DNA from: an uncultured Shimia sp.
Lineage (GTDB): Bacteria > Pseudomonadota > Alphaproteobacteria > Rhodobacterales > Rhodobacteraceae
Length of the DNA: 64,000 nt
Assembly (NCBI GenBank): GCA_937897325.1
Contig: CALCOY010000024.1
Coordinates: 62,001-126,000, forward strand
Direction: 5' to 3'
This document shows, piece by piece, positions 27,856-36,135 of the stretch; positions within the stretch are counted from its first letter, which is position 1; each line of letters begins with the position of its first letter. A program made the translations under genes and the position numbers. The notes below the pieces were generated by a model that saw only the letters and a program-made list of their open reading frames with translations, was not told the DNA's origin and made no database searches.

Positions 27856-30800
27856 ATGACCGGTCAAATCATCGGACAACTCATTCTCTGGCTCATTCTG
27901 GCCGTCATCGCCATCTTCATCCTCTATTGGGTCATGCACTGGCTCTATCGGCGCTCCACGAAAGAGGTCGCCTTCGTGCGCACCGGATTTCTGGGCGAAC
28001 GCGTCGTAATTGATGGCGGTGCCTTTGTCTGGCCCATCATCCACGACATCACGCCCGTCAACATGAACTCTCTCGATCTCGCGGTGATCCGCGAAAAGGA
28101 CGATGCGTTGATTACGGCAGACAACCTGCGCGTCGACGTCCATGCCGAATTCTACGTCCGCGTCCGCGGCACGCGGGAGGCAGTCAGCCTTGCCGCCTCC
28201 ACCATGGGCCGACGGACGCTGGAACCGGAACGGCTCCACCGCTTACTGTCAGGCAAGTTCATCAGTGCTTTGCGCACCGTATCGGCCGAGATGTCGCTTG
28301 AGGAATTGCACGCCAAACGCAGCGAGGTCACCACTCGTGTGGCAGAACTGGCGCAGGAAGGGCTCGACAAGAATGGGCTTGAGCTTGAATCGGTCGCGAT
28401 CACGGATATCGACCAAACCGATCTGCAATATTTCAACCCGTCCAACCGCTTTGATGCGATTGGTCTGACCAGCGTCATCGAGCAGGTCGAGGCGCGTCGC
28501 AAGATGCGCAACGACATCGAACAGGATGCGATGATCCAGATTCGGGAGCGTAATCTGCAAGCGGAGAAAGAGACCCTCGCCATTGAGCGTTCATCGGAAG
28601 AGGCCCGTCTTGAGCAAGAGCGTGACATAGAATTCCGCCGCGCGCAGCAGCGGGCCGAATTGGCGCGTGAACGGTCGGAACGCGAGAAAGAGGGTGAAGA
28701 GGCAACGCTCATCAACAAGGAGGCAATCGAGACAGCCCGCATCACCAACGAAGAAAAGATCTCCGAGGCGCGGATCGCCTCTGAACGCAAGATCCGCCAG
28801 CAGGAAATCGAACGTCAGAAGGTCATCGACGAAGCTGAGATTGCAACCCGCGAAGCGGTCGAAAAAGCACGGATCACGCAGGAAAGGGTGCTGACCGAAA
28901 CCCGGATCAAAACGGAACAGGATACGCAAGCCGCGGACATCGCGGCCAAGGAAGCCATAGAAAAAGCGCGTATCGCCCAGGAAAAGACCCTCGCTGAAGC
29001 CCGGATCGAAAAGGACCGAGAAACTCAAACCAAGGAAATCGATGGCAAGCGGACAATTGATGAGGCCGACATTGCCGCCAAGGAAGTCATCGAAAAGGCA
29101 CGGATCGCGCAGGAACGCGAGGTGACAGAAGCCCGGATTGCCTTGGAACGGACGACGCGGGAGCAAGAGATCGCGCGCAATCTGGCGGTGGATGAGGCGA
29201 CGATTTCCGCGCAAGAAGCTGCTGAAAAGCTGCGGATTGCGCAGGAAAAGACGGTGAATGCAGAGCGCATCGCCTCTGACCGTGCGACGCGTGAATTGGA
29301 GATTGCCCGCAAGACGGCGCTGGAAGAGGCCGAGATTGCCTCGCAGGAAGCGACCGAAGCGGCCCGCATTGCGCGCGAAAAAGCATTGGCCGCTGAACGC
29401 ATCACGGCCGAGCAGGACACGCGCGCTCGCGAGATCGAGCGCCAGCGCGAATTGGACGTGCAGCAGATCGCGGCAACGGAACAAACCTCGAAAGAACGGA
29501 TCGCGCAGGAAGAACGCATTCGCGCGTCAGAGATTGCGCGCAACCAAGCCATCGACGAGGCCGAGATCGCTGCGAAAGAGGCGGTCGAGGCACACCGCAT
29601 CGCGCAGGATGCCAAGTTGACGGTGCAGCGTATCGAAAGTGAGGAAAAAACCAAAGAACGCGATCTGGTCAAGGCGCAGGCTCTGGAAGCAGCCGAGATT
29701 GCCGTTACGGAAGCGACCGAAGCCGCACGTATCGCGAAAGAGAAAAAGATCGCGGCAGAACGGATTGCATATGAACAGGATCTGCGTGAACGCGAAATTG
29801 CCCGCAACCGCGCGGTTGATGTGGCCAACGTAAACGCGCAAGAGCAGGTGGCCCAGGCCCGGATCGACGAAGAAAAGCGCACCCGGGCTGCCGACATTGC
29901 CAAGGAGGCCGAATTGCGCTCTCGCGAGATCGAAAAGCGCGAGGCGATCGAGGCTGCCGAGATTTCTTCGCGCCGTTTGGTTGAGCAGCAGCGGATCGAG
30001 AAAGAGGCCGAAACAAGCGCCGACAAGATCGCCCGCGACGAACGTATTCGCGCCCTCGAGATCCAGCGCAATCGGGTGATGGATGCCGCGCAGATTGCAG
30101 CGGATGAGGCGATTGAGGCCGCGCGTGTCGCCAAGGAAAAGACCGTGGACGCCGAACGTATCCTGGCCGAACAGGAGCTCGACGCAAGGAGGCTGGAACG
30201 CAAGAAGGTCTTGGAGCAGTTGGAGATCTCCCGGGTTCAAGCACTTCGCGAGGCTGAGATTGCCAGCCAGGAAGAGGTTGAACGGGCCAAGATCGCTTCC
30301 GAACGCGGGCTTGATGATGCACGGATCGGGCACCAGACCGAACGCCGCAAGCTCGAGATCGGTCGCGAACGGGCTGTTGAAGAGGCCGGGATGGAAAAGG
30401 CCATCGCACTCTACCAGAAATCGCTTGATGAAAGTGCTGCGGCTGTTGAAGCCGAAAACGCCAAAGCCCACGCGCTTGAGGCTGCTGAAAAGGCCAAGAC
30501 CGCAGCGGAAACTGAAAGCGTCAACCGTGAGAAGACGCTTGAAACCATCCGGGCCGAGAAAGAGGCCGAGCGAACGCGTGTGATTGCAGAAGCAGAGAAG
30601 ATCCGCCGCGCGGTCGAGGCGGAGGCGGCCAAACTGATCAATGAGGCTGAGAATGTCCTAAGTGACGAGGCACGGCATAGTCTTTTCAAACGCAAGATGC
30701 TGGAACACGTGGAAGGGATCATCTCGGCCAGTGCCAAGCCGCTTGAGAATGTCAGTGATATCAAAATTATGCAGCTTGGTGGGTCCGGAACGCAGGGGCT

Positions 30801-31074
30801 CGACTGGGCAAATGGTCAGGGCGGCGGCCATCCTGGCAATGGCGGCGATGCGCCCAGCCCGACGGACGAGGTGATGAACTCGGCCCTCCGCTACCGGGTA
30901 CAGGCGCCTTTCGTGGACAGCTTGATGAAGGACATCGGCATCGACGGCGCAAATGTCGCGAAATCGGACATCTTCCGAAATGCGTCCGACATGACCCGCG
31001 CCACCTCCGAGATTGCTCGGGCGCAAGCGGCCAAGGCGTCATCGGATGACAAGAAAACGGGGCGGAAATCGTAG
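27856..31074 (+). CDS. Giant flotillin-family membrane scaffold with 50 hendecad repeats
   Basis: 1072 residues, about twice a normal flotillin. A membrane helix spans about residues 5-28, then an SPFH/band 7 domain about 30-205 (VAFVRTGFLGERVVIDGGAF, LGIT-type strands, ITDIDQTDLQYFNPSNRFDA). The coiled coil runs about 215-915. Residues 289-838 (bases 28720-30369) are exactly 50 consecutive 11-residue units, for example EVIEKARIAQE-REVTEARIALE, with Ile/Leu/Val at position 8, mostly grouped in 44-residue super-repeats (two groups are 33). The flotillin C-terminal segment KPLENVSDIKIMQLGG is near 965, then a Gly-rich stretch and a polar tail. Expected to oligomerise at the inner membrane. It sits 12 bases after the TIM-barrel gene and abuts the first CoxG-like gene. 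Confidence 0.88.
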   Translation: MTGQIIGQLILWLILAVIAIFILYWVMHWLYRRSTKEVAFVRTGFLGERVVIDGGAFVWPIIHDITPVNMNSLDLAVIREKDDALITADNLRVDVHAEFYVRVRGTREAVSLAASTMGRRTLEPERLHRLLSGKFISALRTVSAEMSLEELHAKRSEVTTRVAELAQEGLDKNGLELESVAITDIDQTDLQYFNPSNRFDAIGLTSVIEQVEARRKMRNDIEQDAMIQIRERNLQAEKETLAIERSSEEARLEQERDIEFRRAQQRAELARERSEREKEGEEATLINKEAIETARITNEEKISEARIASERKIRQQEIERQKVIDEAEIATREAVEKARITQERVLTETRIKTEQDTQAADIAAKEAIEKARIAQEKTLAEARIEKDRETQTKEIDGKRTIDEADIAAKEVIEKARIAQEREVTEARIALERTTREQEIARNLAVDEATISAQEAAEKLRIAQEKTVNAERIASDRATRELEIARKTALEEAEIASQEATEAARIAREKALAAERITAEQDTRAREIERQRELDVQQIAATEQTSKERIAQEERIRASEIARNQAIDEAEIAAKEAVEAHRIAQDAKLTVQRIESEEKTKERDLVKAQALEAAEIAVTEATEAARIAKEKKIAAERIAYEQDLREREIARNRAVDVANVNAQEQVAQARIDEEKRTRAADIAKEAELRSREIEKREAIEAAEISSRRLVEQQRIEKEAETSADKIARDERIRALEIQRNRVMDAAQIAADEAIEAARVAKEKTVDAERILAEQELDARRLERKKVLEQLEISRVQALREAEIASQEEVERAKIASERGLDDARIGHQTERRKLEIGRERAVEEAGMEKAIALYQKSLDESAAAVEAENAKAHALEAAEKAKTAAETESVNREKTLETIRAEKEAERTRVIAEAEKIRRAVEAEAAKLINEAENVLSDEARHSLFKRKMLEHVEGIISASAKPLENVSDIKIMQLGGSGTQGLDWANGQGGGHPGNGGDAPSPTDEVMNSALRYRVQAPFVDSLMKDIGIDGANVAKSDIFRNASDMTRATSEIARAQAAKASSDDKKTGRKS
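28720..30369 (+). repeat. Hendecad/44-residue tandem repeat array inside the flotillin gene
   Basis: 1650 bases coding 50 contiguous 11-residue units. Eleven blocks are 44 residues (132 bases) and two are 33 residues (99 bases), counted residue by residue. Conserved features are E at block start, RIA or EIA at each unit's positions 7-9, and EAEI near block ends. DNA copies have diverged, so this is an old protein-level repeat rather than a recent tandem duplication. Confidence 0.85.
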
Positions 31075-31512
31075 ATGGCTCGGGTCTTTGTCTCTTCAGT
31101 GATCAATGCCGCCTCGGACCGGGTGTGGGAGCGTGTGCGGGATTTCAACGCTCTGCCGAAATGGCATCCGCGCATCCGGGACAGCCGGATCGAGGATGCG
31201 TTGCCCAGCGACAAGGTTGGTTGCATCCGAAATTTCAATCTGCAAAACGGTGACAACATCCGAGAACAACTCGTGGGCTTGTCGGATTACGACCTCTTCT
31301 GCAGCTACACGATGCTCGAAGGCCCGATGCCGCTTTGGGACTACATGGCGACCTTGCGGTTTACCCCGGTCACCGATGGCGCGCGCACATTCGCGGAATG
31401 GTCGGCGGAGTTTTCCTGCGATCCGGGGGATGAGGCGGACCTGGTCGGCGGCATTGGGACCAATGTCTTTCAGGGCGGTTTTGACGCGCTCAAACGGCAT
31501 TTCGGGGGGTGA
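31075..31512 (+). CDS. SRPBCC family protein, CoxG-like (copy 1)
   Basis: 145 residues of the START/SRPBCC (Bet v 1-like) fold, with a hydrophobic pocket. It starts MARVFVSSVINAASDRVWERV, the conserved first strand and helix, followed by the shared motif VGCIRNF near residue 45 and the C-terminal helix NVFQGGFDALKRHFGG. CoxG in carbon monoxide dehydrogenase clusters is a related protein implicated in membrane anchoring of the enzyme. The start codon directly follows the flotillin stop. It is paralogous to the next gene. Confidence 0.8.
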   Translation: MARVFVSSVINAASDRVWERVRDFNALPKWHPRIRDSRIEDALPSDKVGCIRNFNLQNGDNIREQLVGLSDYDLFCSYTMLEGPMPLWDYMATLRFTPVTDGARTFAEWSAEFSCDPGDEADLVGGIGTNVFQGGFDALKRHFGG

Positions 31513-31570
31513 TGATGCAGGCATGTAACAGCCCTCCATGTACGGTTCGAACCGCGAAAGGTACATCTTC

Positions 31571-32017
31571 GTGACCCGGGTCTATCGCAGCACTATTCTC
31601 GAAGCGCCAATCGAGTCGGCCTGGGACGTTCTGCGGGATTTCAACGGGCACGATCGCTGGCATCCCGCTATTGCCAGCAGTCAGATCGAACGGGGCAATC
31701 CAGCTGATCGGGTGGGTTGTATCCGCAAGTTCCGTCTGGCCGACGGGGCAGAGCTTCGCGAACAATTGCTGACGCTCAGTGACATGGAAACCAGCTTTTC
31801 CTACTGTCTGCTCGACACGCCGATCCCGCTTCTCAACTACGTGGCGCATGTGCGTCTGATCCCCGTCACCGAAACCGACTGGACATTCTGGGAGTGGGAA
31901 AGCCGTTTTGACACGCCGAAAGGCCAGCAAGAGGCATTGGCCGATCTGGTCGGTGAAAACATCTATCAGGCGGGCTTTGACGCGGTGCGAGCCGAGATGG
32001 GATTGGAAGCCGTATGA
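31571..32017 (+). CDS. SRPBCC family protein, CoxG-like (copy 2)
   Basis: 148 residues, a divergent paralogue of the preceding gene: TRVYRSTILEAPIESAWDVL aligns with ARVFVSSVINAASDRVWERV, and both share VGCIRxF. The alignment argues for the GTG at 31571 as the start (GAAAGG upstream) rather than the ATG at 31538, which would add 11 unmatched residues. The stop overlaps the FAD-subunit start (ATGA at 32014-32017). The tandem copies may form a heterodimer or handle two partner complexes at the membrane. Confidence 0.78.
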   Translation: MTRVYRSTILEAPIESAWDVLRDFNGHDRWHPAIASSQIERGNPADRVGCIRKFRLADGAELREQLLTLSDMETSFSYCLLDTPIPLLNYVAHVRLIPVTETDWTFWEWESRFDTPKGQQEALADLVGENIYQAGFDAVRAEMGLEAV

Positions 32018-32799
32018 TCGAAGTTCACACATTTTCACAAGCTGCAGAAGCTGCAAGAACGCCCGGGCATATCCTCGGCGGGGGCACCTTGCTGATGCGC
32101 CAGGTCAATTACGCACCGCAAACGATCGAGAAGCTGATACGCGTGACCGACCCCGAGCTGCAAGAGATCCGTGCCGACAGCACCGGCATTCGGATTGGCG
32201 CGGGCGTGACCATGGCTTCCATCATAAATCATCCTGATCTTAGCGTCTTGGCGCCTGTGGCCCGGGCTATCGGCGCGCCTGCGCTGCGAAACATGGCGAC
32301 GGTGGGCGGCAATCTTTTTGCGCCCCACCCCTACGGCGATCTTGCGGTCGCGCTTCTGGCACTGGACGCGTTCGTGATCTGGTCTGACGGGCGGGAGGAG
32401 GACATGGAAACCTTCTTCCAAGGTCGTGAGCGCACGCGCGGGATGGTGACCCATGTAGTGGTGCCGCGGGTGCAGTCCGGTCAGTTGCGCTTTCGCAAGG
32501 TGAGCCGGACACGTCCAAAGGGTATCTCGGTGATGTCTATTGCCGTCTATCTTCCAGGCGGGTCGCTATCCGGGCGCGGTGCGCGCATTGCGTTCGGCGC
32601 CATGGGCCCGACACCGTTGCGCGCCAAGGCCGCCGAAGCAGCGCTGGAGAATGGCGCGATGGATGCGTCTGGGGTCGCGGCTGCCTGCTCTGTCTGCGGC
32701 CATGGGCTCGCTCCCCAAGACGATGCGCTGGCCTCCGCCTGGTATCGAAATGAAGTTGCGCCCGTGCATCTGCGCCGTTGTCTGGAAGGAGAAACCTGA
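32014..32799 (+). CDS. Molybdenum hydroxylase FAD-binding subunit (CoxM/XdhB-type)
   Basis: 261-residue FAD subunit that passes electrons from the iron-sulfur subunit to an acceptor. PGHILGGGTLLMRQVNY near residue 20 is the first FAD loop (GGGTxL), and IGAPALRNMATVGGNLFAPH near residue 85 is the second (RNxATxGGN), both diagnostic. RFRKVSRTRPKGISVMSIAV near residue 155 is the C-terminal subdomain. It is a little shorter than the usual 285 residues. It overlaps the upstream and downstream genes (ATGA and TGATG). Confidence 0.92.
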   Translation: MIEVHTFSQAAEAARTPGHILGGGTLLMRQVNYAPQTIEKLIRVTDPELQEIRADSTGIRIGAGVTMASIINHPDLSVLAPVARAIGAPALRNMATVGGNLFAPHPYGDLAVALLALDAFVIWSDGREEDMETFFQGRERTRGMVTHVVVPRVQSGQLRFRKVSRTRPKGISVMSIAVYLPGGSLSGRGARIAFGAMGPTPLRAKAAEAALENGAMDASGVAAACSVCGHGLAPQDDALASAWYRNEVAPVHLRRCLEGET

Positions 32800-33281
32800 T
32801 GGCCAAACGGCCGATCTCATTCACATTGAACGGTACGGAAACGGGCATTTTCGTAAACGAAGGTCAGAACTTGCTGGAGGCATTGCGCCGTGAGGCAGGC
32901 GATCTGTCGCCAAAATTCGGATGCGGGCAGGGCACGTGCGGGGCGTGTACGATCCTGATTGACGGCGCCCCGCATCTTGGTTGCCTGACATTGGCTGAAG
33001 CGGCTCAGGGCCGCAGTATCGAGACAACCTCGGGTTTGGCGGACGGACCCGATCTGCACCCGCTTCAAAGGGCGTTCATGGAAGGGTTCGCGGCACAGTG
33101 CGGTTTTTGCACATCGGGCATGTTGATGGCCGCAAAAGCGCTTTTGGTCACGAATCCACATCCCACACGCGATGAGGTCATCGAGGCGATCAGCGGAAAT
33201 CTCTGCCGCTGCACGGGATATGAGCCGATTGTCGATGCGATCCTAGATGCCGCGATCCGCTTGCAGGGCAGAGTGGCATGA
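32799..33281 (+). CDS. Molybdenum hydroxylase 2Fe-2S subunit (CoxS-type)
   Basis: 160 residues with two [2Fe-2S] clusters. The plant-ferredoxin-type site is FGCGQGTCGACTILIDG with the distal Cys in HLGCLTL. The second, all-alpha site is CGFCTSGMLM plus NLCRCTGYEPIV. All eight cysteines are present. It transfers electrons from the Mo centre to FAD. The start overlaps the FAD-subunit stop (TGATG) and the stop overlaps the large-subunit start (ATGA). Confidence 0.95.
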   Translation: MAKRPISFTLNGTETGIFVNEGQNLLEALRREAGDLSPKFGCGQGTCGACTILIDGAPHLGCLTLAEAAQGRSIETTSGLADGPDLHPLQRAFMEGFAAQCGFCTSGMLMAAKALLVTNPHPTRDEVIEAISGNLCRCTGYEPIVDAILDAAIRLQGRVA

Positions 33282-35104
33282 GCATCGAGTTTCGCAAAGA
33301 ACTGTTCGCCGACGAGCGCGACGATGGGCTGAATGAAATTGGCAAGCCCAAGCTGCGTCAGGACATCGAAGGCCACGTGACGGGTCGCACCGCCTACTAT
33401 GACGACCACCTTCTTGATGGTTTGCTGCATATGCGCTGCGTGCGCAGCCCTCACCACCATGCAAGGGTTCGTTCAATCGACACGTCCGAGGCCGAGCGAA
33501 TGAAAGGTGTGCGCCGGGTGGTTCACGCCGATGATGTTCCGCACAACCTCAACACGCTGCTTAGCCTGATCGGCTTTGGCAAGGACGACGAACAATTGCT
33601 GTCGAATCCCATCGTCCGCTACCGGGGTGAGCCCGTCCTTGCCATCGTTGCCGACACTGAAGCCATTGCGCGCGCGGGTTGTGCTGCCATCCGGGTGGAT
33701 TGGGAAGTTCTGCCCCATGTTCTGGACGTCGAGGAAGCCATCGCGCCCGGTGCGCCTTCGGTGAATCCGGCCTATCCGGACAACACATTTACCTACGAGC
33801 CATACGACCACGTAAAGCTGCGTTTTGGCGATGTGCAATCAGGCTTTGCCCAGGCCGATCACATCGTGGAGGCCGAATATGAGATGTCGCCTATCGAACA
33901 GGCCCCGATCGAAACCTGTGGCGCCATTGCAGCGCCTGAGACTGCGGATCGCTATGTGTGCCATACCGGCACCCAAGCCCTGTTCTTTTCGCTTGGTACG
34001 ACGGCCAAGCTGCTGGATCTCCCGTCCTCGCGGTTGCACTTCATTGGGGGCACGGTCGGTGGCGGTTTTGGGGGCAAGGTAGATTCCATTACCGAACCTA
34101 TGGCCGTGCTGGGGGCGATGCTGACCGGTCGCCCGGTGAAGTTCCAATGGGACCGCGAGGAAGAGATGCAGGTGGGCGCTCCGCGGGGCGCCGAACGCTG
34201 GCGGATCAAGGATGGAGTGACGTCCGATGGACGCATCTTGGCGCGGCAATTCACCGGCTTCTTCGATGCGGGCGCCTATACACGGCTTAGCTCCTATGCC
34301 GGGCACAAAGGTACAGGGCACTTGCCAGGGCCCTATACAATCCCCAATGTCGCTTCGAACGTATTCTGCGTCTACACCAACCGTACACCCGCCACGGCCA
34401 TGCGTGGCTTCGGCGTTACCGGCGTCGATTTCGCGATCGAATGCCATATGGACCGGGTCGCGGAGGCTGTCGGGATCGATCCGATCAGCTTGCGCATTCT
34501 CAACGCCTACCGCGATGGGGATATGAAGGCGCATCGACGGGTGGCAAAGAACTGCGCGCTGGTCGAAAGCTGCCAGGTCGTGGCAGGAAAGGCAGGATGG
34601 GGCCTTTCAACTGACGATATGGCTGCGAATTCTCTGGTCGGGTCAAGTGCAGAGAGGGCGGCTATCCCGGAAACCGCGTTGGATGACGAGGGAAAGGCAG
34701 GTGAGCGGCGAGCAGGGCGCGCGACCACAGCCGATCCGGTGCCGGGAACTCGTCGCCTGCCTGCGGGAACGCATGGGGATGCGAAGGAGGCCATTCCCGT
34801 TCAGCGGCCTGATATGCAGATCCTTGCGGAACGGGTGGGGCACAAGATCCCGGAGCCAGCAGCTGCCACAGCGGTAACACCACAAAAAGTCGCGACACCG
34901 ACGCCAACGCCGCCGTCGACGCCAACCATGCCGCCCGCAATGGCGCCCTCGTCGCACGTTGCGGCGCCCCTGCCAAAGCCGACTGCTGCCACCACGGCGG
35001 CCGAACCAGCGAAACCAGCTCCGTACAAGCCGGAAAAGCCCTTCAGCCAGGGCGTCAATCGGCCTGGTGTGTCGCGGTTTCTATCGGGATCAAGGAGGCG
35101 CTGA
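33278..35104 (+). CDS. Molybdenum hydroxylase large subunit, N-terminal half, with Pro/Ala-rich tail
   Basis: 608 residues covering the first half of a CoxL/XdhA-type molybdopterin-binding subunit. TGRTAYYDDHLLDGLLHMRC is the a/b hammerhead, GGTVGGGFGGKVDS near residue 255 is the first Mo-cofactor loop, and TPATAMRGFGVTGVDFAIE near residue 370 is the second. Homology stops near residue 445. A low-complexity tail of about 160 residues rich in Pro, Ala and Thr (VATPTPTPPSTPTMPPAMAP) follows, ending in SRFLSGSRRR. The remaining Mo domain, including the catalytic Glu, is a separate overlapping gene (TGATG at 35102-35106). The single-polypeptide form is normal for this family, so this split is unusual; both halves look intact and coupled rather than decayed. 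Confidence 0.88.
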   Translation: MSIEFRKELFADERDDGLNEIGKPKLRQDIEGHVTGRTAYYDDHLLDGLLHMRCVRSPHHHARVRSIDTSEAERMKGVRRVVHADDVPHNLNTLLSLIGFGKDDEQLLSNPIVRYRGEPVLAIVADTEAIARAGCAAIRVDWEVLPHVLDVEEAIAPGAPSVNPAYPDNTFTYEPYDHVKLRFGDVQSGFAQADHIVEAEYEMSPIEQAPIETCGAIAAPETADRYVCHTGTQALFFSLGTTAKLLDLPSSRLHFIGGTVGGGFGGKVDSITEPMAVLGAMLTGRPVKFQWDREEEMQVGAPRGAERWRIKDGVTSDGRILARQFTGFFDAGAYTRLSSYAGHKGTGHLPGPYTIPNVASNVFCVYTNRTPATAMRGFGVTGVDFAIECHMDRVAEAVGIDPISLRILNAYRDGDMKAHRRVAKNCALVESCQVVAGKAGWGLSTDDMAANSLVGSSAERAAIPETALDDEGKAGERRAGRATTADPVPGTRRLPAGTHGDAKEAIPVQRPDMQILAERVGHKIPEPAAATAVTPQKVATPTPTPPSTPTMPPAMAPSSHVAAPLPKPTAATTAAEPAKPAPYKPEKPFSQGVNRPGVSRFLSGSRRR

Positions 35105-36135
35105 TGACCATTCATCACGGACGCGGCTTTGCTTGCATCAACTATCCCATCGGCATGAACCTTGGCGGCGATCCGGCGCAAGCCCTTGTCCACTCGACCC
35201 CGGACGGAAAGTTCATGGTCACGCTGAGCGCCATTGATCTGGGGCAAGGGATGAAATCGGTGACACGTCAGATCGCTGCCGAAGCGCTCGGGGTGCCGAT
35301 CGAAGATGTCTACGTGGACACAGCCGACAGCGATACGGGACCGCATGACATGGGATCTTTCGCGTCGCGGGGCACCCACCGGGTGGGCAATGCGGTGATC
35401 CGGGCCGCTTCGGAGGCCCGCGCGCAGATGATGGAGGCCGCTGCAGAAGAACTTGAGGTGAACGCCACCGACCTTGACACCGACGGTCTTGGCAACATTC
35501 AGGTCAAAGGGGCGCCGACGCGCAGCATTACGGTGGCCGAAACAGCCATTGCCGCGCAATTCAAGCAAGGTCGCACGCTGTCTGGGCGTGGTATTTTTCT
35601 GATCGAGCCGTCCGGCGTTGATCCTGATACGGGCGAGATGAGCCCGGTGACGACTTATGCTCACGCTGCTCTGATCGTCGATCTCTGCGTGGATGACGAG
35701 ACAGGCGAAGTCGAGGTTCAAAAGATCAATTCGGCCTACGAGGTCGGACGCGCGCTCAATCCCAAACTGGTCGAACAGCAGCTGATTGGTGGGGCTTGGA
35801 TGGGGATTAGCCACGCACTTTATGAAACGACCGAGCCCTACTACCCCGATCGCAGCCACGGACCCAATGATTTCAACACTTACCTCATGCCGGGTCCGGG
35901 CGAGATCGTGCCGCATGACATCGCCGTTCTGGAACGTCCGGCCGCCGATGCACCTTATGGTGGAAAGGGGCCAGGAGAGATGTGCGCCAACCCGGTTCTG
36001 CCGGCCGTGGCGAATGCGGTTTACAACGCGGTTGGCGTGCGGGTCGACAAGTTGCCGATCACGCCGGAGAAGATCTTGCGCGGTCTGCAAGCCAATGGTG
36101 GTGCCCGGCCCGGGCCACGCAGACCGGGTGCTTGA
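35104..36135 (+). CDS. Molybdenum hydroxylase large subunit, C-terminal half
   Basis: 343 residues corresponding to the second Mo-cofactor domain of CoxL/XdhA enzymes. LSAIDLGQGMKSVTRQIAAE near residue 40 is the GQGxxT pterin loop. DTGPHDMGSFASRGTHRVGN near residue 80 is the next conserved loop. GGKGPGEMCANPVLPAVANA has the invariant catalytic Glu at residue 292 that deprotonates the Mo-bound water. The first 25 residues (GRGFACINYPIGMNLGGDP) match the junction that in fused enzymes follows directly on the first half. Expressed by overlap with the upstream gene. Substrate class unknown. Confidence 0.9.
   Translation: MTIHHGRGFACINYPIGMNLGGDPAQALVHSTPDGKFMVTLSAIDLGQGMKSVTRQIAAEALGVPIEDVYVDTADSDTGPHDMGSFASRGTHRVGNAVIRAASEARAQMMEAAAEELEVNATDLDTDGLGNIQVKGAPTRSITVAETAIAAQFKQGRTLSGRGIFLIEPSGVDPDTGEMSPVTTYAHAALIVDLCVDDETGEVEVQKINSAYEVGRALNPKLVEQQLIGGAWMGISHALYETTEPYYPDRSHGPNDFNTYLMPGPGEIVPHDIAVLERPAADAPYGGKGPGEMCANPVLPAVANAVYNAVGVRVDKLPITPEKILRGLQANGGARPGPRRPGA

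Noticed and set aside
29025-30203. 392-residue minus-strand open frame inside the flotillin gene
   Set aside because: It is the antisense of the repeat array (Ser/Ala/Arg-rich, no start context) and only stays open because of the repeat codon usage.
28720-30369. Possible CRISPR-like or recent DNA tandem repeat
   Set aside because: The 132-base periodicity is a protein-level pattern with diverged DNA and no constant repeat/variable spacer structure.
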